In this document: in pieces, positions 8,876 through 17,411 of the stretch
Layout of the letters: every line of letters begins with the position of its first letter
How positions within the stretch are numbered: position 1 is the stretch's first letter
Position numbers and translations under genes: made by a program
From: an uncultured Flavobacteriales bacterium
GTDB lineage: Bacteria; Bacteroidota; Bacteroidia; Flavobacteriales_D; Parvicellaceae
DNA: 64,000 bases
Assembly (NCBI GenBank): GCA_943787535.1
Contig: CALSMU010000011.1
Location: 248,001-312,000, forward strand
Direction: 5' to 3'
The notes under the pieces: generated by a model
The model's input: only the letters and a program-made list of their open reading frames with translations
Told to the model about the DNA's origin: nothing
The model's database searches: none

Positions 8876-10534
8876 ATGAAAAAAGTACTACAAATATTCC
8901 TCATATCATTATTTCTGACTTCATGCAAAGGAGTAGAAAAAGATAAAGAATCAGGTACGGATAAAACAGTTTTTAGGTATAATGAATCTGCTGGAATATC
9001 CACATTAGATCCTGCTTTTGTTCGGGGATTTGAGGATTTCATAGCAGTTAGTCAAGTCTTTAATGGTTTGGTTTCTTTAAATAGTAAGCTAGATGTGGTT
9101 CCATCGATTGCGGATAGATGGGAAATATCGGAAAATGGCAAAGAGTACACATTCTATTTGCGCAATGACGTTTATTTTCATGATAATGAAAATTTTCAAG
9201 GGGGTAAAGGAAGGTTGGTAACTGCCGATGATGTTATTTATTCGTTCCTGCGGATTATTGATCCTAATACTGCTTCTTCTGGTAAGTATGTGTTTCAGAA
9301 TATTGACAGAAGTGAGTTGTCAAAATTTAAAGGGATGATTGCTGTTGATGATTTTACGATTAAAATTTTCTTGAAAGAACCGCAGCCATCATTTATTTTT
9401 CAGTTATCGTTACCTTTTTGTTCGATTGTGCCTTCTGAAGTTATAGAGAAATACGGGTTGGATTTTGGTCAGCACCCAGTGGGAACCGGACCATTTATGT
9501 TTAAATCATGGAAGCCTGAAATTAAATTGGTGATGGTAAAGAATAAAAATTATTTTGAACGAGATGAAGATGGTGTTCGATTACCTTATTTAGATGCTGT
9601 ATCTGTAAGTTTTATGAAAACAAAAAGTCAAGAATATTTAAGATTTAAAATGGGTAAATTGGATATGATTTCCGGTTTAAGTGAAGATGATAAAGATGAG
9701 CTTATAACTAACACAGGTAAATTGAGGGCAGAAATGCAAGATGATTTTCATCTTCAAAAATTACCTTGGTTAAACACTGAGTATTTAGGGATATTGATGG
9801 ATGTTCGAATGGAAAGTGTTAAGAATAGTCCTTTAAAAAATAAATTGGTTCGACAAGCTATTGGGTATGGTATTGATAGGGAAGAGATAATAAAATATCA
9901 GAAAAACAGCATAGGAAAGCCTGCGTCAAAGGGTTTTGTGCCAGTTGGTATGCCGGGCTTTGATACTTATAAAATTGAGGGTTTTAATTTCGATTTTGAA
10001 AGAGCGCAACAGTTGTTAATTGAAGCAGGATATCCCAATGGGGAAGGTGCGCCTGAAATTACTTTAGTTGCAACCGTGGAGTTTCAAGGTCTCTGTCAAT
10101 ATTTGCAAAAAGCAATGGGGAATTTAGGGTTGAAGGTAAATATAGATATTCATACTACTTCATCTATGACACAGCGAATCGCATTATTTGATGTAAACTT
10201 TTACCGAAAATCTTGGGTTGCTGATTATCCTGATGCTATTAATTATTTTCAGTTGTTTTATAGTAATAATTTTTATCCTGAACATGGTTCTAATTATACG
10301 CATTTTGATAATCCAGAATACGATTTGTTGTATGAAGCAGCTTTGTATGAAAATAATGACGTGACTCGCTATGAGTTATACAAGGAGATGCAGTTATTAA
10401 TTCAAGAAGAGGTTCCGGTTATACCTCTTTTTTATGCCGAAACTTTCAGGGTTGTAAATAATAAGGTAGATGGATTGGAGGGTAATTCATTAAATATGCT
10501 TAGTTTAAAAAGAGTAAAAGTAGAGCAGGAGTAA
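8876..10534 (+). CDS. ABC transporter substrate-binding lipoprotein, family 5 (peptide/nickel type)
   Basis: Extracytoplasmic solute-binding protein of the OppA/DppA class (552 residues). The N-terminus ends in a lipobox LTSC (Cys about residue 17), so it is probably a lipoprotein. Family 5 hallmarks are the SAGISTLDPAF start of the mature domain, the GTGPFMFKSW segment near residue 205, the AIGYGIDREEII helix near residue 325 and a C-terminal EEVPVIPLFY. The substrate is probably a peptide but cannot be read from sequence. No permease or ATPase is adjacent; a DppB-like permease occurs 20 kb away at 31304 with no binding protein, so the two may belong together (inference). Confidence 0.88.
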   Translation: MKKVLQIFLISLFLTSCKGVEKDKESGTDKTVFRYNESAGISTLDPAFVRGFEDFIAVSQVFNGLVSLNSKLDVVPSIADRWEISENGKEYTFYLRNDVYFHDNENFQGGKGRLVTADDVIYSFLRIIDPNTASSGKYVFQNIDRSELSKFKGMIAVDDFTIKIFLKEPQPSFIFQLSLPFCSIVPSEVIEKYGLDFGQHPVGTGPFMFKSWKPEIKLVMVKNKNYFERDEDGVRLPYLDAVSVSFMKTKSQEYLRFKMGKLDMISGLSEDDKDELITNTGKLRAEMQDDFHLQKLPWLNTEYLGILMDVRMESVKNSPLKNKLVRQAIGYGIDREEIIKYQKNSIGKPASKGFVPVGMPGFDTYKIEGFNFDFERAQQLLIEAGYPNGEGAPEITLVATVEFQGLCQYLQKAMGNLGLKVNIDIHTTSSMTQRIALFDVNFYRKSWVADYPDAINYFQLFYSNNFYPEHGSNYTHFDNPEYDLLYEAALYENNDVTRYELYKEMQLLIQEEVPVIPLFYAETFRVVNNKVDGLEGNSLNMLSLKRVKVEQE

Positions 10535-10616
10535 TTGAATTATTGCGAAACGAAGCCAAAAAAGTGTACGGCTAATTATTTTAATATATTTAGGGAAGTA
10601 GGTATATTAGATATAT

Positions 10617-10647
10617 ACCGTATATCTTGAAATAATAAATATACGGT
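10617..10647. repeat. Inverted repeat ACCGTATAT/ATATACGGT
   Basis: Perfect 9-bp arms at 10617-10625 and 10639-10647 with a 13-bp spacer, in the 152-bp gap before the gene at 10687. It is preceded by a further TATA-rich stretch and followed by CCCTACGTTAGCAAACAC. Could be an operator, a hairpin, or the edge of a small inserted cassette; no T-tract follows, so it is not a normal terminator. Confidence 0.5.
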
Positions 10648-10686
10648 TCAGCCCTACGTTAGCAAACACTGGAAACCCAATTCCTA

Positions 10687-11163
10687 ATGAAAAAAAGCAT
10701 TAAAACCATTTTAATGATCACTATTACAATCTTGTTGTCGTCAACTAGCATTGTTTACAGTCAAAAAGAAAGCATAAAAGATGCTGGGTTTTATAAAAAT
10801 GCAATCTATGGAAATGTCGGTATCGGTGGATTGTATTTAACGGCAACTGGATATTATGAGAGAATTATAACCCAGAATAGTAAAGTCTTATCTTTTGTTA
10901 AAGTTGGTTTTGGAGGATATTCGACATGGGGTGATGAAGGAAATTACATTCTTGGTCAATTTGGTATCCTATCAGGCGCTAATAAACATCATTTAGAACT
11001 AGGTGCAGGACCTAGACTTATTGTAAACGGAGGAATGCAGGGGTATCTTCCTTTTACAGCGACCATAGGTTGGAGGATTCAAGAACCTGGAGGAAATTTT
11101 ATATTTCGGATGGGAGTATCATGGCCTGAAGCGGTGTATATTGGATTAGGGTTTTCTTTTTAG
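10687..11163 (+). CDS. Small secreted, probably outer-membrane beta-rich protein
   Basis: Exported protein of 158 residues whose function I do not recognise. Residues 1-26 form a signal peptide (hydrophobic ILMITITILLSS, then VYSQ). The mature part alternates hydrophobic and polar residues with many Gly and aromatics (GNVGIGGLYLTATGYYER, GAGPRLIVNGG) and ends in GFSF, a terminal Phe as in small outer-membrane barrels; about eight short strands would fit. It is isolated: the gap upstream has an inverted repeat and the 376 bp downstream hold no intact gene. Confidence 0.7.
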   Translation: MKKSIKTILMITITILLSSTSIVYSQKESIKDAGFYKNAIYGNVGIGGLYLTATGYYERIITQNSKVLSFVKVGFGGYSTWGDEGNYILGQFGILSGANKHHLELGAGPRLIVNGGMQGYLPFTATIGWRIQEPGGNFIFRMGVSWPEAVYIGLGFSF

Positions 11164-11253
11164 ATCTGGCTAATTTCATTTATTGATTCTAAAATAAGTC
11201 AAATAAAAATAAATTAGAAATATCGCCCACAATACCTGAGTCACATTGTTTTG

Positions 11254-11460
11254 TTATCGCAAATCATGTTTTCTCCATTCCTTCAATATTCCAATCTTCT
11301 AAATCTGATCGATAAAATATTTTTCGAATTTCCAGTCAACAACATGAGCTATCTCAAAAAGATGTTCACCTTCTTATTCTAATTTATGTCTCCAGAATCT
11401 ATTTGTCCACCAGGGTGTAAGTTTTAAAAAGACACTACCACGAAAGCTGAAATAATTAAA
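11254..11460 (-). pseudogene. Decayed reading frame in a 376-bp gap
   Basis: The 376 bp between 11163 and dnaA contain no intact gene. On the minus strand one frame reads protein-like for about 65 codons with two internal stops (TAA near 11373, TAG near 11301): segments such as SVFLKLTPWWTNRFWRHKLE, then EGEHLFEIAHVVDWKFEKYF, then KIGILKEWRKHDLR. The composition (Trp, charged residues, phased hydrophobics) looks coding rather than random. I cannot name the parent family; it could be a remnant of a larger lost gene or mobile element. Confidence 0.3.
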
Positions 11461-11492
11461 CCTGCCAATCACACCGTTTCTGAAGCAGGTTT
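11458..11492. repeat. Stem-loop AAACCTGC/GCAGGTTT
   Basis: Perfect 8-bp inverted arms (11458-11465 and 11485-11492) with a 19-nt loop, just outside the dnaA terminator. Role unknown. Confidence 0.35.
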
Positions 11493-11530
11493 TGAAAAAA
11501 AAAACTCCCTTATAGTTAAATAAAGGAGTT
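11491..11530 (-). terminator. Rho-independent terminator after dnaA
   Basis: Read on the minus strand: stem AACTCCTTTAT/ATAAGGGAGTT (one wobble), 6-nt loop, then a run of nine T. It begins 10 bp after the dnaA stop. Confidence 0.85.
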
Positions 11531-11539
11531 TTAAGTTTG

Positions 11540-12970
11540 TTATTGAAGACTTAGTTTCTTTTCTAAATCGTCCAAGTATCTTCTAAATGTTTTGTCCGTA
11601 TCTGCTAAGTTGTTTACGGTACGGCAAGCGTGCAATACCGTCGCATGATCTTTTCCTCCACAGTGCATTCCTATATTTGCTAAAGAAGATTTAGTCATTT
11701 TCTTTGAGAAGTACATTGCAATTTGTCTGGCTTGGACAACTTCTCTCTTTCTTGTTTTCGATTTCATTAACTCGATTGGTAGGTCGAAATAATCACAAAC
11801 AACTTTCTGAATGTATTCGATGCTAACTTCTCGCGCAGTATTCTTAACAAATTTATCTATCATTTGTTTTGCTAAGTCTAGCGTAATAGATTTTTTATTC
11901 AAAGAAGATTGGGCAATTAAAGAAATTAATGCTCCTTCTAGTTCTCTAATGTTAGTTGAGATACTGTAAGCTAGGTATTCGATAACTTCTTTCGGAAGTT
12001 CGATGCCGTCTTGATACATTTTCTTTTGAAGTATTGCTATTCTAGTTTCCAAATCAGGAACTTGCAAATCTGCAGATAGGCCCCATTTGAAACGAGACAA
12101 TAGTCTTTGCTCCATTCCTTGCAATTCTACCGGTGGTTTGTCCGAAGTAAGAACTAGTTGTTTTCCTGTTTGGTGTAGGTGGTTGAAGATGTGGAAAAAC
12201 ACATCTTGTGTTTTTTCTTTTCCTGCAAAAAATTGAACATCATCAATTAATAATACATCTATCATTTGATAGAAATGTATAAAATCGTTTGTGTTGTTGT
12301 TTTTTACTGAATCAATAAATTGATGCGTAAATTTTTCAGATGACACATACAATACTGTTTTGTTGGGAAATCTATTTTTAATTGAGATACCAATTGCGTG
12401 CGATAAATGTGTTTTTCCAAGTCCAACGCCACCATAAATCAATAATGGATTGAATGCAGTTCCTCCAGGTTTCTCTGCTACAGCATATCCAGCAGATCTG
12501 GCAAGTCTGTTGCAGTCACCTTCTACAAAGTTTTCAAATGAGTAATTTGGATTTAAGTTTGAATCAACATTTACTTTGCGAAGGCCTGGTATAATGAATG
12601 GATTTCTAATCGGGTTCGAACTAATGTCCAGTGGCATTGCAACCGGTCTGTTTTTAATAGCTCGTTTATCAGTGGTAGGAATTTTCACAGTGTATGGATT
12701 AGAACTATTTTTGTTATTCTCCATAATGATGCTGTATTCAAGCTTAGCATCCGGACCAATTTCTTTACGAATAGTTTTTTTTAGCAATTCAATGTAATGT
12801 TCTTCCAACCACTCATAAAAAAACTGCGAAGGAACCTGGATAGTTAATATATTGCTTTTAAGTTTCACGGCTTTAATTGGGGCGAACCATGTTTTGAATG
12901 CTTGCAAAGGGACATTATCCTTTATTACTTCTAAACAGTTACTCCAAACGTTTTCCAGGTTTTTACTCAT
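11540..12970 (-). CDS. dnaA: Chromosomal replication initiator protein DnaA
   Basis: AAA+ initiator that binds DnaA boxes and opens oriC. The 476-residue chain has N-terminal domain I (WSNCLEVIKDNVPLQAFKTW), a divergent linker with an FVEGDCNRLA start to domain III, Walker A GGVGLGKTHL near residue 180, Walker B VLLIDDVQFFAGK near 240, and the domain IV signature CGGKDHATVLHACRTV near 445. The upstream 169-bp gap (12971-13139) is AT rich, but I find no cluster of TTATCCACA boxes there, so the origin is not obviously next to the gene. Monocistronic with its own terminator. Confidence 0.97.
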   Translation of the reverse strand: MSKNLENVWSNCLEVIKDNVPLQAFKTWFAPIKAVKLKSNILTIQVPSQFFYEWLEEHYIELLKKTIRKEIGPDAKLEYSIIMENNKNSSNPYTVKIPTTDKRAIKNRPVAMPLDISSNPIRNPFIIPGLRKVNVDSNLNPNYSFENFVEGDCNRLARSAGYAVAEKPGGTAFNPLLIYGGVGLGKTHLSHAIGISIKNRFPNKTVLYVSSEKFTHQFIDSVKNNNTNDFIHFYQMIDVLLIDDVQFFAGKEKTQDVFFHIFNHLHQTGKQLVLTSDKPPVELQGMEQRLLSRFKWGLSADLQVPDLETRIAILQKKMYQDGIELPKEVIEYLAYSISTNIRELEGALISLIAQSSLNKKSITLDLAKQMIDKFVKNTAREVSIEYIQKVVCDYFDLPIELMKSKTRKREVVQARQIAMYFSKKMTKSSLANIGMHCGGKDHATVLHACRTVNNLADTDKTFRRYLDDLEKKLSLQ

Positions 12971-13139
12971 TTTATTTAAAAGTGTTAAAGGTTAGTAATT
13001 AAAAAATATTGTTAATTTTTAAAGTTCGAATAGAGGTGTAAGCCTTTATTTGAATCACTGCACAAATATTAACATAAAATAGTTTTAAAAAAAACGATTT
13101 TGCTATTGTATAGTTAAAATGTTTTACAGTATAAAACAA

Positions 13140-14081
13140 TTAAAACTTGGCATAATTTTTAGAGGGTCTAAAGCTCGTGTTTAAATCATCTATTCGTTCT
13201 TTTTCTCGATTAAAATAGAAATCTACTCTACCAAGACTTAAAGCTGCCCAACCAGCTTGATTAACTAAAGTAGGTTTACCGACTTTGTTGTAAAAAGTTA
13301 CAGCTTTGTCAAGAAATGTATGTGTATGTCCTCCGATAATTAAGTCAATGTTTTTGGTTTCCTTTACAAGGATTTTATCAGACAAAGTTTTGTGCTCGTA
13401 TTCATATCCTAAATGAGACAAACAAATTACCAAGTTGCATGCATGTTTTTCCTTTAAAAGTTGAGCGTATTTATTCGCTGATTCTATGGGGTCATTATAT
13501 ATGGTCTTACCGTATAGTCTTGAGTCAACCAATCCGTCTAATTCAATTCCAATTCCAAAGATCCCAATTTTTATTCCTTGCTTTTCTATTATATGGTAGG
13601 ATTTTGTTTTTCCATTAAGAATAGTTTCGCTAAAATCATAATTGGAGCATAAAAATGGAAAATTGGCATTGTGGAGTACATTGTTAAACCCTTCAATACC
13701 GTTGTCGAAATCATGATTTCCCATTGTGCTTGCATCATATTTCATTTGGCTCATTAGCTTTAATTCAACTTCCCCTCCAAAAAGATTAAAGTATGGGGTG
13801 CCTTGAAAAATGTCACCGGCATCTAATAAAATGACGTTGTCTTCTTCATTTCTTATTTTTTCAACCAAGCTAGCTATTCTGGATATTCCACCTTGGTTTG
13901 CATGTTTCTTGTGGTTTGGTGCAAAGGCATCAATTCTACTGTGCATGTCGTTTGTGTGCAGTATTGTTAGCTTGATATGCTTTTCTTTTCTTGCTATGCC
14001 TAATATATCGAATGAGCTGAGGGTGGTGATTCCAGCAGTTCCAATTAAAATGTTCTTTACAAATTTCCTTCTATTCTGCAT
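13140..14081 (-). CDS. Metallophosphatase, N-terminal domain of a split 5'-nucleotidase
   Basis: Exported calcineurin-like phosphoesterase, UshA/5'-nucleotidase N-terminal type (313 residues). All metal ligands are visible: HTNDMHSR, LDAGDIFQG, MGNHDFDNG, a His in CLSHLGYE, and IIGGHTHTFLD. The ATG at 14081 is preferred over 14099 because it gives a leader starting MQNRRKFVKN, a twin-arginine-like signal. It overlaps the upstream gene, which carries only the C-terminal 5'-nucleotidase domain, by 11 bp. Together they rebuild the usual two-domain enzyme that hydrolyses extracellular nucleotides or UDP-sugars, as two chains. Substrate is inferred from family. Confidence 0.9.
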   Translation of the reverse strand: MQNRRKFVKNILIGTAGITTLSSFDILGIARKEKHIKLTILHTNDMHSRIDAFAPNHKKHANQGGISRIASLVEKIRNEEDNVILLDAGDIFQGTPYFNLFGGEVELKLMSQMKYDASTMGNHDFDNGIEGFNNVLHNANFPFLCSNYDFSETILNGKTKSYHIIEKQGIKIGIFGIGIELDGLVDSRLYGKTIYNDPIESANKYAQLLKEKHACNLVICLSHLGYEYEHKTLSDKILVKETKNIDLIIGGHTHTFLDKAVTFYNKVGKPTLVNQAGWAALSLGRVDFYFNREKERIDDLNTSFRPSKNYAKF

Positions 14082-14844
14082 AGTAAATTCTTCCGTCAAG
14101 TGTCGCGTTTAATTCAATTTCTTCATGGTTTAGATTGATGATATGTGCTAAAATAGCATCTCTTAATTTCATTCCAGTGTTTTCAATAGATATTGGGTTT
14201 AAAAAAAAATCCATGTGATCACCGCCATTAGCAAGGTAGTCTGAAGTTACTACTCTATAATTTTTATTTGCATCAAAAGCGAAATTGGCAATTTTCACAT
14301 CGGATACTTTATCGTCGTTAATTATCATTCTTAAACCACTAACAGGCACACCAGCTTTTCTGGAATTCATAATTACTGATTTTATCTTAATGTATTCAAT
14401 AAGGTCTAGCATATTTTTTCCTGATATTTCTACTATTACGATTTCATTTTCAAAAGGCATCAATTCGAAAATTTTTCCACGCGTTATTTCTCCTTTTGGT
14501 AGAGGGGTTCTTAGTCCACCGTTATTTAATAGACAAAAATCAACAGGTTTGTCACTTATTTCTTTTGCTTTTATATGAATAAGATCGCACACAAAATTTC
14601 CAAGTAAGCCTTCTGGAGAGCCCACTTCCATGTCGATTAGTGAAGTATTTATCACTTCATTCATTTTCAAGTCTAGTTCTATTCTGTAGGGCAATATGAT
14701 AGTTTCTAAAAAGTTATTTGTTGATAATTCGTTGTTTATTTCATTATTTCCTGACTTTGAATTAGTTAATTTGTATTGTTCCTTACAGCTTATTAAAAGG
14801 ATTGCTAAACAAAAGAATAGTATGTGTTTAAGGTAGTAGTTCAT
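14071..14844 (-). CDS. 5'-nucleotidase C-terminal domain lipoprotein
   Basis: Exported 257-residue protein with only the C-terminal, substrate-binding domain of 5'-nucleotidases. Visible signatures: LLNNGGLRTPLPKGEITRG, then FELMPFENEIVIVEISG, and near the end VTSDYLANGGDHMDF, which carries the stacking/recognition loop of this family. The ATG at 14844 gives a short leader with lipobox LISC; an ATG six codons earlier (14862) is possible but less typical. Its 3' end overlaps the metallophosphatase gene. It has no catalytic metal site of its own, so it presumably works with its neighbour. Confidence 0.88.
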   Translation of the reverse strand: MNYYLKHILFFCLAILLISCKEQYKLTNSKSGNNEINNELSTNNFLETIILPYRIELDLKMNEVINTSLIDMEVGSPEGLLGNFVCDLIHIKAKEISDKPVDFCLLNNGGLRTPLPKGEITRGKIFELMPFENEIVIVEISGKNMLDLIEYIKIKSVIMNSRKAGVPVSGLRMIINDDKVSDVKIANFAFDANKNYRVVTSDYLANGGDHMDFFLNPISIENTGMKLRDAILAHIINLNHEEIELNATLDGRIYYAE

Positions 14845-14894
14845 CGTTGTTTTGTGACGCATAAAGTTAGATTAATATAGTAGAAATAACAAAT

Positions 14895-15305
14895 ATGTAT
14901 AGCTTTAAAACTAAAGTAAGAGTGCGATATGCTGAAACCGATAAAATGGGGTATTGTTACTATGGGAATTATGCAACTTATTTCGAAATCGCAAGAGTAG
15001 AGGCTTTGAGAAATCTTGGAGTAAGTTATAAGTCGTTAGAAGATGAAGGGGTATTTCTTCCGGTGTCTGAATTTAATATTAAATATCTTAAGCCAGCATA
15101 TTATGACGATGAGCTAACAATCCATGTTTTTGTAAAGGAATTGCCAGGGGTAAAAATAAAATTTAGCTATGAAACGTATAATGATAAAGATGAAAAGCTT
15201 AATTTTGGTGAGACAGTGCTCGTTTTTGTGGGTGGAGAATCAAAATCTCCCAAACGACCACCTGAAAAATTAATTAAAGAACTGAGTAAATACATAATAT
15301 ATTAG
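14895..15305 (+). CDS. Acyl-CoA thioesterase, YbgC/4HBT family
   Basis: Hot-dog fold thioesterase of 136 residues. The 4HBT signature is clear: VRYAETDKMGYCYYGNYATY with the catalytic Asp replaced in position by the TDKMG context, followed by FEIARVEALRNLGVSY. Such enzymes hydrolyse short or medium acyl-CoA or acyl-ACP; in proteobacteria YbgC sits with tol-pal, whereas here it heads a unit with two OmpA-domain envelope proteins 2 bp downstream, a loosely similar envelope context. Divergent from the split 5'-nucleotidase across 50 bp. Confidence 0.88.
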   Translation: MYSFKTKVRVRYAETDKMGYCYYGNYATYFEIARVEALRNLGVSYKSLEDEGVFLPVSEFNIKYLKPAYYDDELTIHVFVKELPGVKIKFSYETYNDKDEKLNFGETVLVFVGGESKSPKRPPEKLIKELSKYIIY

Positions 15306-15307
15306 GC

Positions 15308-17398
15308 ATGAATAAGGGGTTATTATTTCTTTTTACTGCATTTTTTTTATCGCTAAATGCTATATCTCAAGATAAGGGCTTCAAGGAGCTGTATGCTGAA
15401 TCTTTTTCTTATTTAGAATTGGGGAATTATAGGGATGCTCTTCCAATTTTATTGGAGATGTATGAAATGGATAAAAAGAATGCGAATACTGCTTTTACCA
15501 TAGGAAATTGTTACATGAATACGCAAAATGAAAAGCCACGAGCTATTCCTTATTTTGAGGCTGCTAAAGAAAAATTGACAGTTGAATATAGTGTAGGAGA
15601 TTTTAAAGAGAAAGATGCTCCGGTGGAGGTTATTCGATTTTTGGGGCAAGCCTATCACGTTAATTACGAGTTTGATAAGGCGTTAAAAGAATTCAAAATG
15701 TACCGAGATATTTTAAATAAAAATAATACAGAGGATTGGGATGCTGTTACTCATGAGATAAGGATGTCTCGAAATGCTATCGATTTTATGTCAAAACCAA
15801 TTGATGTGTTTATTGAATCTGCAGGAGTACTTAATTCTAAATTCTCTGAATACCGACCAAAAGTAAATGCCGAAGAAACATTCTTGTATTTCACTACTCG
15901 ACGTAAAGGCGAATCGGATTTGATTGATGAATCAGGAAGGTATTTTGAAGATATTTATTATTCTGTCAAAGAAGAAGGTAATTGGACGAATCCCATAAGA
16001 TTAAATGATAGTATTAATACGGACAGTCATGATGCTTGTTTGTATCTCTCACCAGATGGACAAATGATGTATGTGTATCAATTTGATGGAGGCAGAGATG
16101 CAGGAGGAAGTATTTATGAATCTAGATTAGTTGGTAAAGAATGGTCAAAGCCAGAAAAACTAATAGCTGATATTAATTCTGAATATTGGGAAACGGATGC
16201 AAGTTTAAATACTTCAGCTACCACCATCTTTTTCACAAGTGATAGGCCGGGAGGGATCGGAGAAGAGAATAGAGATATTTGGATGATGAAAAAATTACCA
16301 ACAGGAGATTGGGCCCGAATTCAGCCATTACCTAGCTCAGTCAATACTCCTTATGATGAAGAAAGTCCCTACTTACATCCAGATGGAAAGACCCTTTACT
16401 TTAGTTCAAAAGGGCATAATTCAATGGGGGGATTTGACGTTTTTAGTGTAGAAATGTTAGAAGATGATGAAAATGGGAGAACTACATTTGGAGAAGTTGT
16501 AAATCTTGGGTATCCTGTTAATACGACTGGGGATGATGTTTTTTACTTTCCTTCGATAGACGGTGAAAGAGCTTATTTTTCTTCTTATAGAGAGGGAGGA
16601 AAGGGAGAACAAGATATTTACATATTGACTTATGCATTGGGATCTTCTCCACAGCAGGGTTATTCTACTTCTTTAGCCGTGCACACAGGTATTTCTAAAT
16701 TTGAGGATGGAAATGTTATTAAGGATTTATTGATAACAATTGAGGATTTAAATTCTGGTGAGAAATTTGGAGAATACAGACCAAATGAAGAAACTGGAAA
16801 GTTTCTATTTGTTTTGGAAGCAAACAATATTTTTCAAATCACCTATGAAGCCCAAGGAAAAGTTGTTTCAGAAGTTGTTAGTGTAGAGGAAAATGGTGTA
16901 ATTACGAAATTAAAAGAAGTTACTATTGAAGACGATGTGCTTATAGTTAGGGATGTAGTTGAAGATTCTCTCCAAGATAATTCTGTTACAGTTGTTGATG
17001 AAGTTACGCAAGTAATGGTTGACTCTACTTTAAATTCTGGAAAAAAATTGGTTATTAATTCAGTAATGTTTGCTTATGATCAAGTTAAGCTAATTCAAGA
17101 ATCACAGCCAGAATTGGATAAAATAGTTAATTACATGAACGAGTATAAAGATGCTAAATTGATAATCGATGGGCATACCGACTCTAAAGGTGCGGTATCT
17201 TATAACAAAAGGTTATCAAGGGCGAGAGCAAATAAAATTAAAGAATACTTAAGTAGTGCAGGTATCAAGGTTAGTAGAATGGAAACTCATGGATATGGTG
17301 AATCTAAACCGATTGCTGACAATCAAAATGCAGATGGATCTGACAATCCTTTAGGGCGTCAAAAAAATAGAAGGGTAGAGTTTACTGTAAAAAAATAA
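15308..17398 (+). CDS. PorE-like TPR-PD40-CRD-OmpA envelope protein, copy 1
   Basis: Exported 696-residue protein predicted to link periplasmic machinery to peptidoglycan. Order: signal peptide (to about residue 20, ends AISQ); TPR region 25-165; PD40/WD40-like propeller about 185-440 with repeated SPDGQMMYVYQF and HPDGKTLYFSSKGHNSMGG-like blades; a CarboxypepD_reg-like sandwich about 455-550; OmpA domain about 575-696 with GHTDSKGAVSYNKRLSRARA, retaining the Asp and Arg that bind diaminopimelate in OmpA. This order matches PorE of the type IX secretion system, but many paralogues exist, so a T9SS role is inference. Tandem paralogue starts 13 bp downstream. Confidence 0.9.
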   Translation: MNKGLLFLFTAFFLSLNAISQDKGFKELYAESFSYLELGNYRDALPILLEMYEMDKKNANTAFTIGNCYMNTQNEKPRAIPYFEAAKEKLTVEYSVGDFKEKDAPVEVIRFLGQAYHVNYEFDKALKEFKMYRDILNKNNTEDWDAVTHEIRMSRNAIDFMSKPIDVFIESAGVLNSKFSEYRPKVNAEETFLYFTTRRKGESDLIDESGRYFEDIYYSVKEEGNWTNPIRLNDSINTDSHDACLYLSPDGQMMYVYQFDGGRDAGGSIYESRLVGKEWSKPEKLIADINSEYWETDASLNTSATTIFFTSDRPGGIGEENRDIWMMKKLPTGDWARIQPLPSSVNTPYDEESPYLHPDGKTLYFSSKGHNSMGGFDVFSVEMLEDDENGRTTFGEVVNLGYPVNTTGDDVFYFPSIDGERAYFSSYREGGKGEQDIYILTYALGSSPQQGYSTSLAVHTGISKFEDGNVIKDLLITIEDLNSGEKFGEYRPNEETGKFLFVLEANNIFQITYEAQGKVVSEVVSVEENGVITKLKEVTIEDDVLIVRDVVEDSLQDNSVTVVDEVTQVMVDSTLNSGKKLVINSVMFAYDQVKLIQESQPELDKIVNYMNEYKDAKLIIDGHTDSKGAVSYNKRLSRARANKIKEYLSSAGIKVSRMETHGYGESKPIADNQNADGSDNPLGRQKNRRVEFTVKK

Positions 17399-17411
17399 AT
17401 TATAATTAGAT

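Noticed and set aside
10639-10675. Integron attC site before the 158-aa gene
   Set aside because: CGTTAGC resembles part of an attC core but the expected paired inverse core GTTRRRY/RYYYAAC is not found.
12971-13139. Replication origin beside dnaA
   Set aside because: The stretch is AT rich, but no cluster of TTATCCACA-type boxes or other origin repeats is seen on either strand.
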